Source: Berghia stephanieae (taxonomy: Eukaryota > Mollusca > Gastropoda > Nudibranchia > Aeolidiidae). Taken from it: DNA of 64,000 bases. Every line of letters begins with the position of its first letter. Within the stretch, counting starts at the first letter, position 1. The notes beneath the pieces are model-generated. The model ran no database searches. It was not told the DNA's origin and saw only the letters and a program-made list of their open reading frames with translations. Below, in pieces: positions 1-12,515 of the stretch. A program made the position numbers and the translations under genes. The stretch spans positions 36,950,717 to 37,014,716 of the forward strand of contig CM067449.1 in the NCBI GenBank assembly GCA_034508935.3, written 5' to 3'.

Positions 1-156
1 CAGCTCTGCTCATGCATTCAACATTTTGACTTTTCCGCTTTGTTCTAAGCCAAGTTAAAATCTCCATTTTTAGAGGGCTTTTCTTTTTTTTCTTCTTTTT
101 TGTCACTCCTATTGATCATATTATTGACTAATTTTTTTAATTGACCCTATTTCCAG

Positions 157-303
157 GTCCCAACTGTACATCAGTCATAGGCAAGACTAAATTCTCTCCC
201 TCCTTCTTACCTTACACTTGCCGTTTGGAGTTCTCAACCAAGTACTCTGAAATCTCTGTATCTGATTTGTTTGTTGCCAAGGCACACTTTGATTCTAATA
301 CAG
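157..303 (+). CDS. NUP210: NUP210 exon, luminal Ig-like segment
   Basis: The acceptor is TTTCCAG at 150-156 and the donor is CAG/GTTAGT at 301-309. The only frame open throughout starts two bases in and reads NCTSVIG, then LPYTCRLEFSTKYSEISVSD, then LFVAKAHFDSNTG. The last base (g303) opens a split Gly codon completed by the next exon, so the exit phase is 1. The sequence fits a gp210 luminal Ig-like fold with a core Cys. The other two frames contain stops. Confidence 0.8.
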
Positions 304-3300
304 GTTAGTACTCATGAATCACTTAGTAATATGATGTTTAGATTTATGAATGCATAAAATAGCCACAGTTATGTTTTTTGGGTTTTTTTTTCTTCAAATC
401 TTCAGATTTTAGCACTGTTTTTCACAGAGAATGCCAATAGCTCCCTTGTTGCCTCCTATAGTAGAATTCCCAGTCTCAGGTCATATGGAATCATTTTAGA
501 TCATAAACACTTGGGACAAAACTTTACTCTTGCTATGTTTGTGTCTGACAATGATCAATATTTTCGTATTAGATCTTTCTTGTAAATGAGGTCTTGCTTA
601 TATTTCTTTATTTGCTGTCAAGACCATTCCATTCTTTTTAAAAGCTCAATTAGTATCTGGAACAGCCTAACCAACTTTGTTAGTAATTTGATTCATTTAT
701 TTTTACAAACCATTCGCCATCTCTTACTTACCTGGACTCCAGATGGAGCATAAGCCATCCACAAATCTTCTCCATCTCGTCTGGTTCACAGGGTGTCCAT
801 CAAGGTCGTAAAGTCGTAAAAAAGTCATAAATTTGACCTCTTAGTCGTAAAGGTTGCTATATAGTCGTAAATTTGTATCCATTGTCATAAAAAAGTCATA
901 AATTTGCTGATTCAAAGAATTAGAATTTTAAAAAGTTTTTTGAAGAATTAAATCCGGCAGTACAACTTGACGAAGGCAAAAAATGGCAAGGAGTATCTAG
1001 CGGCCACCATTTTGAAAATCCTAACACCCGTGAAACAAACAGTCTGACCCATAGTGACTGTTTCCTCCATGGTCTGACCATTGTAATGCCCCTTAGTGGT
1101 CATTTTGCTTCCCCACTGTTGTTGGGAGATTCCTTTGATCTTATCGAATCTGGGGTACTCTGGTCTTATGTGAACCCACCACAAAATTATACCATCACTA
1201 ACAATATGGACAAACTCCTCACAATACCCCTCCCCCTTTCTTTAGTATCTGTTGCATGTTTATCTCTGGAGATGTTACTACTACTACAACTTCTACTACT
1301 ACTACTACTAGCACTACAACTACTACCTTTACTACTATAGTTGACTCCGCTTAATTGCACAGAATCTAAAAATAACATTAAAGCACAATTTTCATTTGCC
1401 ATTCATGTAGGAGTTTTCTACGGGCCCAAGACTCATGTTCAAGACAGTAGACTCATTAGAAGTGTTATTTTTTGTTTCTTTTTCTTTTGTTTTGTTTTTG
1501 GATTTGTATTTATTTGTTAAAAAATTTTCTTATTCATGTGATTCGTTCTTTTGCCTCTTTTTCACCACTGAGCTCATCTTGCTTGAAGATAAGGCCTTTA
1601 TCAGGGACTTGACGGTAGTAAATCCCCGTCTCGTCTGCGTTGTAAATGTCATTTGAGTCGTACTGCAAAAGAAGTTGTTTCAAAACTTCATCACTCCATT
1701 GGCTGGCAAAAGAGACATCAGCATCGTGTTTTTCATCATCTTCTTTTTTAAACACATTCTGTCGATGTTTCCATCTTGAGAGCCAGCCTTCTGATGGGGA
1801 GAAAGATGTGCCTTGAGTTGATGCTAGTTCAGTTGCCTTTTGAGTGTATCAATGAGGACAGGGACCATATAGATCAATCAAAAGATGAGACGCAAGTCCT
1901 CTCTGTAATCCTTTCTTATTGTTCACGGCCCAGTAGAGAAAAACTATGTATAGGTAGAGATTTGCAATCAAGTGGTCAAACAAAGTAAATAAACACACGG
2001 CATTGGGTGGACTGCGATCACATTTCACACCTTGTGGTTCAGACAGCGAGTGTTGAGTCAATTAGCTCGTCGTGTCAGGTAATCTGTCTGACCTAGTCAG
2101 AGGGACATTGGAATTGCGTTGACATGAGGGCCATTCCATGTAAAATGTTACCTGGGAACTAATTTTTCAAAGGGGTATAACTCAAATAAAAGTTGGTGTA
2201 AACTTTAGAGGACTAATTAAACTTTATTTTTGTTATAAAAGTAACCTCCCTTTTTGGTCATGTGACTCGGCGGCCATCTTGAAAAACAGCACATGTTTAC
2301 AAGCCAGATATTTGCTGAAAGTGGTAATCTTCTGAAGCCCAATACTGCACCGTTTGGCACCACAGGTACTTGAATTTGTTTCTTATACTTAAAAACATGT
2401 TTTACTACTTGAAACTATTGTTTAATATTTTAAAATTGTCATATTACACTAGAAATCGTCACTCATGAGGACTCAATTTTCGTGTCCCATCAGTTACCAT
2501 TTAGGACATAAAGTTTTCTTAGCTGCCATAATTTTTTTTAAAAATGGCTTGAGCCTTTAGATTTTCTGTCAATGCATAGGGCATGTTAGAATGACCATAA
2601 ACTTTACTTCCATATTTATCATTTTTTCGCGTTACAATGGTAACTGACGGACAGTAACTGATGGGACAAAGCTGTGTCAGTCTTCTGTCCCGTCAGTTAC
2701 TGGCTCAGAGAGGAGTAAAGCATTACTTTTTTTTTACATAGACTTTAAATATTAATGTTTGTATTGCATAATAGCTTAGTTCAATCCTTGTGTAATGATT
2801 TTGAAGACTCAAAATGAATTCAACTCAATTAAAATCCCAAGGAGAGAGAAATGACTTTTGTGGGGAGGTGTCTGAGAAAGACTTTGTGGGGAGGTGCTGA
2901 GAAAGTTCCTATCATCCTGTTGAAGCTTATTCTGACATTTTTTTCTATCTTTATCTCTTGCCCAGATCTGTATCAAAGACAAAATGCCACCAAAGTCACC
3001 CCGCACAAAAATGAGAGAGTACAGAGAAAGAATGGGGAAGAGAAGAAAAAAGAAGTGAAGGAGAAAAATAAAGAGCAAGCGAAGAAATATCGGGCAAGCA
3101 TGAGTGAGGAGAAGCGCAAAAAAAGCAGAGAGACTCAGTAACACGCGTAGAAAGAGAGAGGCACGAAGAAAAGCCAAAGTTTCTAGTGTTTCCCCTAAGC
3201 ACAATCCTCTTTTCTCTAGTGTCCAGTCAGAGGAAAAGCTATAAGAAAAGTAGTGAATTCTCTACCTCAAAGTCCTAGGCGTAAAATTGCAGTATTTAAA

Positions 3301-5185
3301 AAATTGGCAGTACAACATGGTATTCTTGTGGAGAAATCAAAAACATCCAGGAGAAACTTGTTTGAGTCTGAGAACTTAACAAAGATGATCACGAGCTTTT
3401 ATGAAAATGATGAAATTTCCCGCCAAAGTCCAGGCAAAAAGGATTTTGTTACAGTTAAAGATAGTGAAGGAAATAAACAGCAGATCCAGAAACGTGTTAT
3501 GCTTATGAACATTATGGAAGCGTTCCAGCAGTTCAAAAAGGAAAGACCAGACATCAAAGTGGGTAAAAGTAAATTTGCACAATTGAGACCACAACATGTA
3601 ACTATAACCGAGAAAGACCACCATGTATGCTGCTGTATATATCATTCATAGGAAGAGTTTTAAATTCCAACAAGCCAGACATTTGGAACATGAAGTTCCT
3701 GCACAAAACAACGGTTGGTGGCATCAGCTACTTTTCATGGCCTGAAAGAGATGATACAGATGCAGTCCACAGACAAGTGATTTTCTATGGACATGTGAAC
3801 TTAGAAGGCTGCTTGCAATTTACAATTCCAGACCTCAACACCATCAGTGCAGCCTTTGCTTCCCGAAAAGATTTATAAATCTGATTCCCTTTTTTTTATT
3901 TAGCTGTTCTGTTGAAAGTTGTCATCATGTGACAAAGAATTGTTTTATTCAGTGGATGAATTTTATTTTCTTGTTCTGGTTTCATGGGTGTTAAAAAGCA
4001 CTATCTTTCAAATTTTCTAAGCCGTCAGTTTTCATCATTTAATTACGTATCCTTTTTAATATTATTAAATAATTCATTTACAAATGGGCAAAGCTCATGA
4101 TAATCTAGTCAGTCACAGAACATGACACTGAATGAATGAAACAAGTGCCAGTGTAGTCAGTATGTCTTTTGATTTTAAATTTAATAGTAACAATTGTTTT
4201 CCCACCTGTTGCAATGTCATGTTTAATTTGTAGAAGATGATTATTATCATTTTTCTTTTACTTTTAATAATCAACTAAATTGATCATGGTCTTACTTGGA
4301 TTGTTAGTGGACACTTAAATTTCATTTTAGTTTCCCACAAGTTTACTACTACTTAGCGTCGCCAGATGGATATCTTTGTTCACTTTATTTTTGCTATAAG
4401 GCATTAAATTTACAAACCAATTATGCTGTTAATTGGCCTGAAATGATCTTTTAATTTGTTTAATGAGGCTTGAGAGTACAAACATTCTTTGCTTGAAAAT
4501 AAGATTGTGATTTATTTTTATTTCTATCTTGGTCACTTTCGTGTCCCATCAGTTACCAACATAGTGTCCCATCAGTTACTCAAAGTGTCACTTATTATCG
4601 GCTATAAACGTAAAAGTTGCTGCTTCATATTTCTTATTCTTGTACTGTATGTTAAGACACTATTTTAAAATACATACAAAGCAAAAACAACAATTGGAGT
4701 AAATTAGTTTCAGAGAATTTTAAGTTGTAATATACGTATAAAAATGGTGGTATTTTTTCTGTCCCATCAGTTACCGAAGGGTTAAGAGATCATAAAATGA
4801 GCCAAAATTAATTAATTTTTTTTTAACCACTTTTGTTACAATCTTTCATTGCCATTCAATGCATTTAAGCAATAAAAGTGTGAATAAATCTGTTTCCCTT
4901 AGTTCTGTGGTATCTTATTTCATTGAAAATATGCTCTGAATGTCCCATCAGTTACCATGGAATGGCCCATGAAAGCTTTTTTCACGGGTGATATGATATT
5001 AACGTGCGGCAATGGTTCAATGAGAAACACATTTTCATTACCTTTTTGTGTATTTTTAGATATTTTTCTTCAATCAGGATGGAATCAAGGTGTAGCGATT
5101 AAGTGGAGAAGGTGTGCGATTAAGCAGAGCGATTATATAGAAAAATTTCCGTTTTTCGGGAAACTACTACTAGTACTACTACAAT

Positions 5186-5247
<62 letters not shown>

Positions 5248-5268
5248 GTACTAGTACTACTACAACTA

Positions 5269-5316
<48 letters not shown>

Positions 5317-7814
5317 TACTACTACTACTAATACTAATACTACTACTCTACTGCTACACGAAATAAGATTTTTGTCTGGTGTCAGTTTCGAGTTATGCAT
5401 CATTTTTTGTTCAATTAGCAGTCGTGATTACTTGGTTTTATCCTGTCCCTTGCCCGATACCCTGGATGGGAGGGAAACAGTTATATATATATGATTTGTA
5501 AACATTTGAGTGTGTTGCTCTTGGCAGGGACCTGTGCTTGTGTCTCAATGAGATACGAGGGCGCTTTCATAATTAACCGAAAAATGCCGGTAAAATCCGC
5601 GTTTTTTATGCTATCAACAAAATTCTTGCACGTGTTCATACCTTGACTCGTCCTTCATTTCTCTACATAACAGCCAAGTCTGTCGACACACTTCTGCCAA
5701 CGCCGCACCATGGAATAGATACCCTCCCGGAAGAAATTTCCGTCAAGGTTTTGTAGCCATTTCCGCACATGGTCAACAAGCTCTTCATCGACATCAAAGC
5801 GCTTTCCTGCCAGCTCACGTTTCAGTGGCCCAAAGAGGTGATAATCAGATGGTGCGAGGTCTGGACTGTGTGGTGGGAGTGGCAAAATCTCCCATCCATA
5901 TTTCTCTAGCCAACCTTGCGTCACTCGTGCTGTGTGGGGTGTAGCGTTGTCGTGTTGCAAAATGACCCCGTTGGTCAACTGCCCTGGGCGCTTTCTGCGA
6001 ATGGCCTCCCTAAGCTTGTCAAGAGTTTGGCAGTACCTTGCAGCATTGATTGTTTCTCCAGGTTGTAAGGTTTCGAACAGAATAACACCACGACTGTCCC
6101 AGAAAACAGTTCCCATTATTTTCTTTGCTGACCGCATGACTTTGAATTTCTTCGCGACAGGTGAGGATGGATGTTTCCATGTCATCGAATCTTGCTTTGT
6201 TTCTGGGGTGCAATGGTGCAACCAAGTCTCATCACAGGTGACTATGCTGTCAAGAAAAGTCACATCGTACCCTAGAAAGTCTCCGCCGGCGTTGGCAGTA
6301 TGCCCGTGAGCTCTTGCATCTTCTCAAAAGTTCCCTGCAGATGTCCAATCTTTGTTCTTTATGATTGTCTGTCAATTGCTTAGGAACCCATCTTGCCCTG
6401 ACTTTTCTGTAGCCAAGTTCATCAAATACAATTCTATGGGCAGAAGTTTCCGAAATTTCAAGACTGCTTGTGATTTCATGAAGTTTCAACCTCCTGTCTT
6501 GACGAATAAGCTCATCAACTCGCTTCACATTGTCTTCTGACGTCGCAGTTATCGAACGCCCTCTCCCTTCCCTGTCTGTCAAGTCGGAATGGCCGGCTTC
6601 AAACAAATTACACCAGTGATAGACTTGTGTACGGCTTATAACATGCTCACCATATACACTCTGAAGTTCTTTATGAATTTCGGTAGGATTCAGACTTTTG
6701 GCGTTCAAAAAACGTATGACAGCTCTGATTTCCTCCTTTGACCAAGTTTCAAGGTGGGCCGCCATCTTTAAAATCGTCTAGAAATTCATTGTGCAAAATG
6801 ATGCACTTCATAATTTCTGGGAATATCCGTAAGGAAATAAGAAATATCATGTCGTTTACAGAATTAAAAAATCTCCACAGGTTGCTGAGCAATGGGCATT
6901 TTTCGGTTATTTCTGAAAGAGCCCTCGTATTTAGGTGATCTCTAAGTACACTGATAGTGTGCTCTTGGAATCTGCATCTGTTCCATATTTGAACTAATTC
7001 CCCTTTTTCTTACTTAATCTTGGATGCTTTAATTGTAATTCTAGAACTTTTTACTACCCCATTTTTTTTCCGGAATTGTTCTAAATGTGTTCAAGCACCA
7101 TAAACCCCTAAAAACAAAACAAAACAAAATATGGGACACAATGCCAAATCTTTTTCTAATGAGATACAAGGAAACATAGAAATTGTGCCTCCATCCACAC
7201 TTATTTTTCTTGGAACAAGGAAATTTGATATATAGATTGGATCTTTGATTCTCTCGAGCTAATAATGTAACAATATAGTAGTATATTGCAATTAAAATTT
7301 TCTCTCTCTCTCTTAACAGGAACTCACGGTTGCCAAGTAGCACAACTCTCGCAGAGTCCACTTCCTGCTCAGGTCACAGCAACCCTTGACACCAGTATTC
7401 GACTCTCTGTTCAAGTCCCTCCATCGCCAGGTCAACCAGAGATAAACTCTATGGTCATGACTTTAGACTTCTTGCCATCTTTCCATGTCCACAGCACTGA
7501 CCTTCACCTCAACACTGTTTCCAGATTGGCATCTATTCGTGTGTCTGCATCTGCATCTGTTTTATCCGATATTCAGGTAAAAGAATACTTTTATGGTTGG
7601 ATATAATTGATCTGCTGGTTGCTAACAGTTTTGGCTTAAGTTATACACGTGCTAGAACTAGAATCTTGACCAATTCTTTTACCAGAATGTGAGGACAGGG
7701 GTTTTTGCAGACCCTAACCAGTATGATTTCTCATTTTTATGATATGCATTAAGGTCCAAAATATGGTAATAAGGTAATTTTTACCAAAATGTGCACCCCC
7801 ACCCCCTTCTTTCT

Positions 7815-7909
<95 letters not shown>

Positions 7910-7954
7910 CTCCTCTCCTCCCTCCTCTCCCTCTCTCTCTCTCTCTCTCTCCTC

Positions 7955-7996
<42 letters not shown>

Positions 7997-10900
7997 CTAT
8001 CTATCTATCTATCTATCTATTGATGACAATAATGAAAACAATTTTTTTTTTTAATGTAGTGTCATCAGCCTCCCAAACATGAAATTTTGGCAGCATTCTA
8101 CGCACTTGTAGTCTAGGTGGAACTCCTTATCCCTCTGAAACCATGATTTTCAATTCCCACCTATGATTTAAGGGTGGTGCCATAATTTGATGAAAAGAAG
8201 TGTTGCACTAAATATTTTCATATATGGTCTTTACGAGAACAATTTTCAGGCTTTAAATTTTCTTTTAGCAAAGGGCATCCCTGGTGCCAAAACATTTGAC
8301 TGGATAAAAAAATTGAGGTCTGGAACAAAAAAACAACTCTGGATTATGGTCAACTTTCATCAAATTCCAGTGAGGTCCTATAGCTCTACTGAGTGGGGTT
8401 CCTGGCCTCCCATAGAGGGTAGGGAGGAACTTGCTGTGTCTTCTATCCCCCTGTGTCTGTTTGCCAATTGCTATCTGTCTTTGTCTTGGAATGAAATTAC
8501 TTGGTTTTGTCCTGACCCTGGCCAGAGTCCTTGACTGGGAGGGAAACAGTCGAATGTATAGTTATAGTTTTGGGAGATGGAATTTTTGTCTTGTAAATAA
8601 TCTCTCTGTTATGCACTGTATTAGGTTTTGTTTACATATCATAGTATACGTAATTTTTTGCATTTTGGCTTGAGTTTGCCTGATGAACCGATACATTTTC
8701 CTCCTTTTTGACAAATTGCCATTATCATCACTGTATATAATATGTAAACATTTGAGTGTATCCCTTTTAGTTGGGTCCTGTGCTCATGTCTGGATGAGAC
8801 TTTTAGGTGATCTCAAACTAAGTACTTTGAAAGTGTGCTGTTTGATCTACATCTGTTTCCTATTTGAACCAATTCCCCTTTGTCTTACCTTTTCTTGGGT
8901 GCTTAACTTATAATTCTATAACTTTTTACTCTTCCATTTTCTTCCTTTTTACTTGCGCTAATATGACCTTAATGTGTTGCAAGCGCCGTAAAACCCTTTA
9001 AAAAAATTATTTAAAAAAATTATAGCTCTAAGTAAAGCCTCCACCATTACCTCTATTACATTTTCATCACAACCGCTACAGCATCATCTTCAATAGATCG
9101 CCCCTCACACTTTTTTATAATCATTGGTTGGCATCCCTGATGTCAAGGGTGTAAAAAGCCTTCTGTGAGAACTTTATCCACTCAACCTCTGTACTACAGG
9201 TTGCAAGCCACATACCATTGCACTAGACAATTAATCTGCTTATATATTCAGATATGGAAAATGCAAGCCATACCCTTTAAAAGGATATGCCCTCATGGAG
9301 TAAAGCCTAAATTGGTGACTGCAATATTTAATATGATTTATTCTTTATTCAGGTTGTAGTGAGTGATCCAATCCTCCTAGAGGCTTTGAGTCCAGAGAGG
9401 GATTCTGTTTCCAAGCATGTTATCCTGTTTCCTATACGCCTGCTGGAGACTTTGACATTGTGGGAGCGGCCTCACCTTGATCTTTGGATTGAATTCTCCC
9501 ACCTTCGATCGGTCACACTCTCAAGGTACCTGTGCTAGTCAAGCTGATTGGAGCCAAGCCTCAATTGCCAAGTAAGAGATAAATTTTTCATATACATTTA
9601 GTAGCTGGCAATTGATTGACCGCCTTTGTGTCCTAAACAAAGAAAACTTTTTGTTCTCTAGAATTTTCCATGTTTAAAAAAGTGTATTTTTTACCCTTTA
9701 TAGATAATTATAATAGGACTTGACTGTTATATATCAGACCTATCAGCTACTCTGCTATTGCTACCAATCTTAGAACTGTGAATTTTTGGATCCAGTTCCA
9801 GGAACAAAAATGATGAAAATATTATATTTCATCAAAAGTTGTTTAAACGAAAGACAAAATGTGTATAGAAATTGGAATCATTGTCCTCTTCTATTGAGGG
9901 CAAATCAATCAGCGCATGCTACATAAAGTGACTACCATTTCCTCCTTCCAAAACTATGAAGCAGTAATTTGAAGTAGGCAGGTCTGATATTTGAAAATTG
10001 ATCTGAAGATTCTATGAACATTTATTACTCCTTTTTATTTATAGTAACTTACATTTAAATGAGGCCCATTGTTTTTTTTTAGATCTTGTAGGTAAAATAC
10101 TCACCTGTTCTGTTTGCCAGATCTATCACACCTACACACTTTAACATTTTTGGCCTGTCAGAAGAAAGACTTATTACCCAACTGGTGGTCTCAAAACGAT
10201 AACAAAGAGTTGAATTATCTTAAATTTCAGATGTGAATGCTTCCTACCGCCAAGAAATCAGCTGGTCCCACTTGCTGACTTCCATAATCAGTAACTACCA
10301 GTCCTGGCTTGTCATCTGCTTCATTATCTTGGTCACAGCTGCTGCTGTTTTAGTTGGTGAGTTATCTTTTATCAGTGGCTGCTTGGGATATGAATATATG
10401 GTGGGGCTTACAGGTAGAGTTTCTTATAATTTTCTTCATCTGTTAGTTGTCCTTTTTTTATGCCTGGTTTCTGTGTTTATCCAGGCAGTAAATTATTTTT
10501 CATAGGCCCTAGCTGGAGTCTGTTTCTATAAATACAAGCTGCCAACTCTTGAGATGATTTTTAGAATCCAATTATTTTTTTTATTTACATGTCGGAAAAT
10601 CAGGAAATATTCGGAGATTTGATAATTTTGTTTCGAGCCAGGGAAAAGGGACCCCTACACCAAAATTGATATCAAAAGATCGAAATGGTACAAACTGAAG
10701 CTGCAAGGGGAAAAGCTGATAAATACCCACATTACGATAGTGACCAAAAAATGGACGGGTAGTTGGCCCATCGCACAACCCCCACAGAAAGCTTAGGTCT
10801 GGAAAAAATGCAACGACGTCGCGAAAGATTAAAAAACAAAATATATTACAGGCAACACTAGCACAGGGTATCTAGCAAGGTCGTAAAGTCGTAAATGTCC

Positions 10901-12418
10901 TGGTCACAAAGGTCATAAATATTTGTAAATTTGCATCTATGGTTGTAAAAAAGTTGTAAAATAGTTGGAGATTCAAAGAATTAAAAAAATTTTAATTTCA
11001 TTGAGGAAACAAAATAGCGAATGCAAGAAATGACTAGGCTAGCAGCCGCCATTTCGTAAAAATCATAGGCACCAGTCAAACATACAATTAGACCATGATG
11101 ATGTGTATTGGTGGTTCTGGTGAAGCATAGGGCCTCAACAGCCCTCTTCTATCTTCTTCTGTCCTTGGCACAAACATTTTCCTCACTCCATGTAAGATAG
11201 GAGACGCACAAATCTTGGTGAAGGCTACTCCTCCAAGTCTGTTTTGGACGACCCTGTTTCCTTTTGCCCTGCGGGTCCCATTTGAGAGCCTGCTTGGTTA
11301 TATTACAGGGCTCCTTCCACAGAATATGGCCAACCCATTGCCACTTTCTGTGCTAACTTGGACATACATTTGCTCTTAGTTTTTTCTTGTCCAAAGGTCA
11401 GCGTTTGGCACTTTGTCAAACCATTTCAACTTGAGTATTTTTCAAAGACAGCAATTGACCAAGGGTGTTTTTGGGCTAAGAGGGGTTGTCAGCCCTGTGG
11501 CTTCCTGGTGGGTTTGGCCATAGCGCGTCATCATTCTTCTGGTTGGAGCCCCTGGTCTCCCAAGAACTGATTTGTGGCTATATTACTGTTGTAGGTTTCT
11601 ATAACTTGCTATTTTCAAATGGACGGGAAGTTGGTCCATTTCACAACCTCCAGACAATTGATTTTGGAGATTCACTCCTAAAATGGTTACTCTCCTGAGT
11701 TAGTGAGCCCAGTCTACCCATGGTTTTCTGTTGGGGTTTCCTTCCCTTAGACAATTATCTGCCATGACTAATGAGCTCCATCTACCCAGGTTTGAAATCA
11801 AGAGTTTTCCTTTTCCTAGGTGAATTGTCTCGGATGAGACTAATGAGCTCCACCTACCTAGGTTTGAAATCAGAGTTTTCTTTTTCCAAGGTGAATTGAC
11901 TCCTAATGAGACTAATGAGCACCAACCTTGTGAATCCCTTGGTCTGGCTCCTCCCACACGGACCTGTTAGACCTGCCAGGGCACACAAAGTCCCCGCCAA
12001 CATAGCTCCATGGGATCATTGCAAACACACACGCTCCTACGCCACAACAAGGCAGACTCACATGGGGAGAGATTGGTGGCATTGAAGGTCAGTTTCCCCC
12101 CACCGCCGACATATGGAAACTTACCTGATCAAGTCTCAGGGGAACTATAACCCTACATCTGTGATGCCAAAACTCCGGTTTCACCGGAAAGAAAATCCAG
12201 TATGGAGCAAATAATTCCGGGTTACGGGCAACATCTGTCAAATTCTGGTGAGGTCAAATTGTTCCAAGGATCCCCCTCCCCCCGCACCACCACATTATCA
12301 TTATCATTATCACCACTACTACAACCACTGTCATCGCATCATTATCACTGCCACTACTACTACAACCACCACCACCACATCATCATCACTACCACTACTA
12401 CAACCACCACATCATCAT

Positions 12419-12515
<97 letters not shown>

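Larger units (their letters stand above)
2128..4968 (+). mobile_element. DNA transposon of 2.84 kb with 13 bp terminal inverted repeats and many subterminal repeats, internally deleted
   Basis: The ends are GGGCCATTCCATG (2128-2140) and its exact complement (4956-4968). Both are followed outward by ATGA (2124-2127 and 4969-4972), a probable 4 bp target duplication. The word GTCCCATCAGTTAC(C) occurs near 2484, 4542, 4566, 4761 and 4942, with one-base variants at 2687 and, inverted, at 2639 and 2653. All lie in the first 580 or last 430 bases, as expected of transposase-binding sites. Coding blocks at 2984-3878 give an N-terminal and a C-terminal transposase part; the catalytic middle is missing, so the copy is probably non-autonomous. 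I do not recognise a named superfamily. It is related to the element at 26583-29945. Confidence 0.78.
5425..7130 (+). repeat. R1 retroposon copy split by a mariner element
   Basis: The R1 sequence runs from TTACTTGGTTTTATCCTG to TGTCTCAATGAGA at 5553, then resumes with TTTAGGTGATCTC at 6930 and ends in the tail near 7130. It is 5' truncated. The mariner lies exactly in the GAGA-TTTTAGG part of the R1 consensus, with TA duplicated. Confidence 0.85.
304..7319 (+). other. NUP210 intron of 7.0 kb filled with transposons
   Basis: From 5' to 3' it holds a dispersed repeat (786-1080), a short (CTA)n tract, a Tigger-like remnant on the minus strand, the DNA transposon at 2128-4968, an (ACT)n tract, and an R1 retroposon split by a mariner. 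The stretches 310-785 and 1810-2123 show nothing I can name. Confidence 0.75.

Noticed and set aside
7789-8082. Ser/Leu-rich open frames
   Set aside because: Translation of the (CT)n microsatellite. The same holds for poly-Tyr/Leu frames at 5163-5345 and 12202-12535, poly-Tyr at 28147-28238, and Arg/Glu frames at 33370-33490 and 47313-47389.
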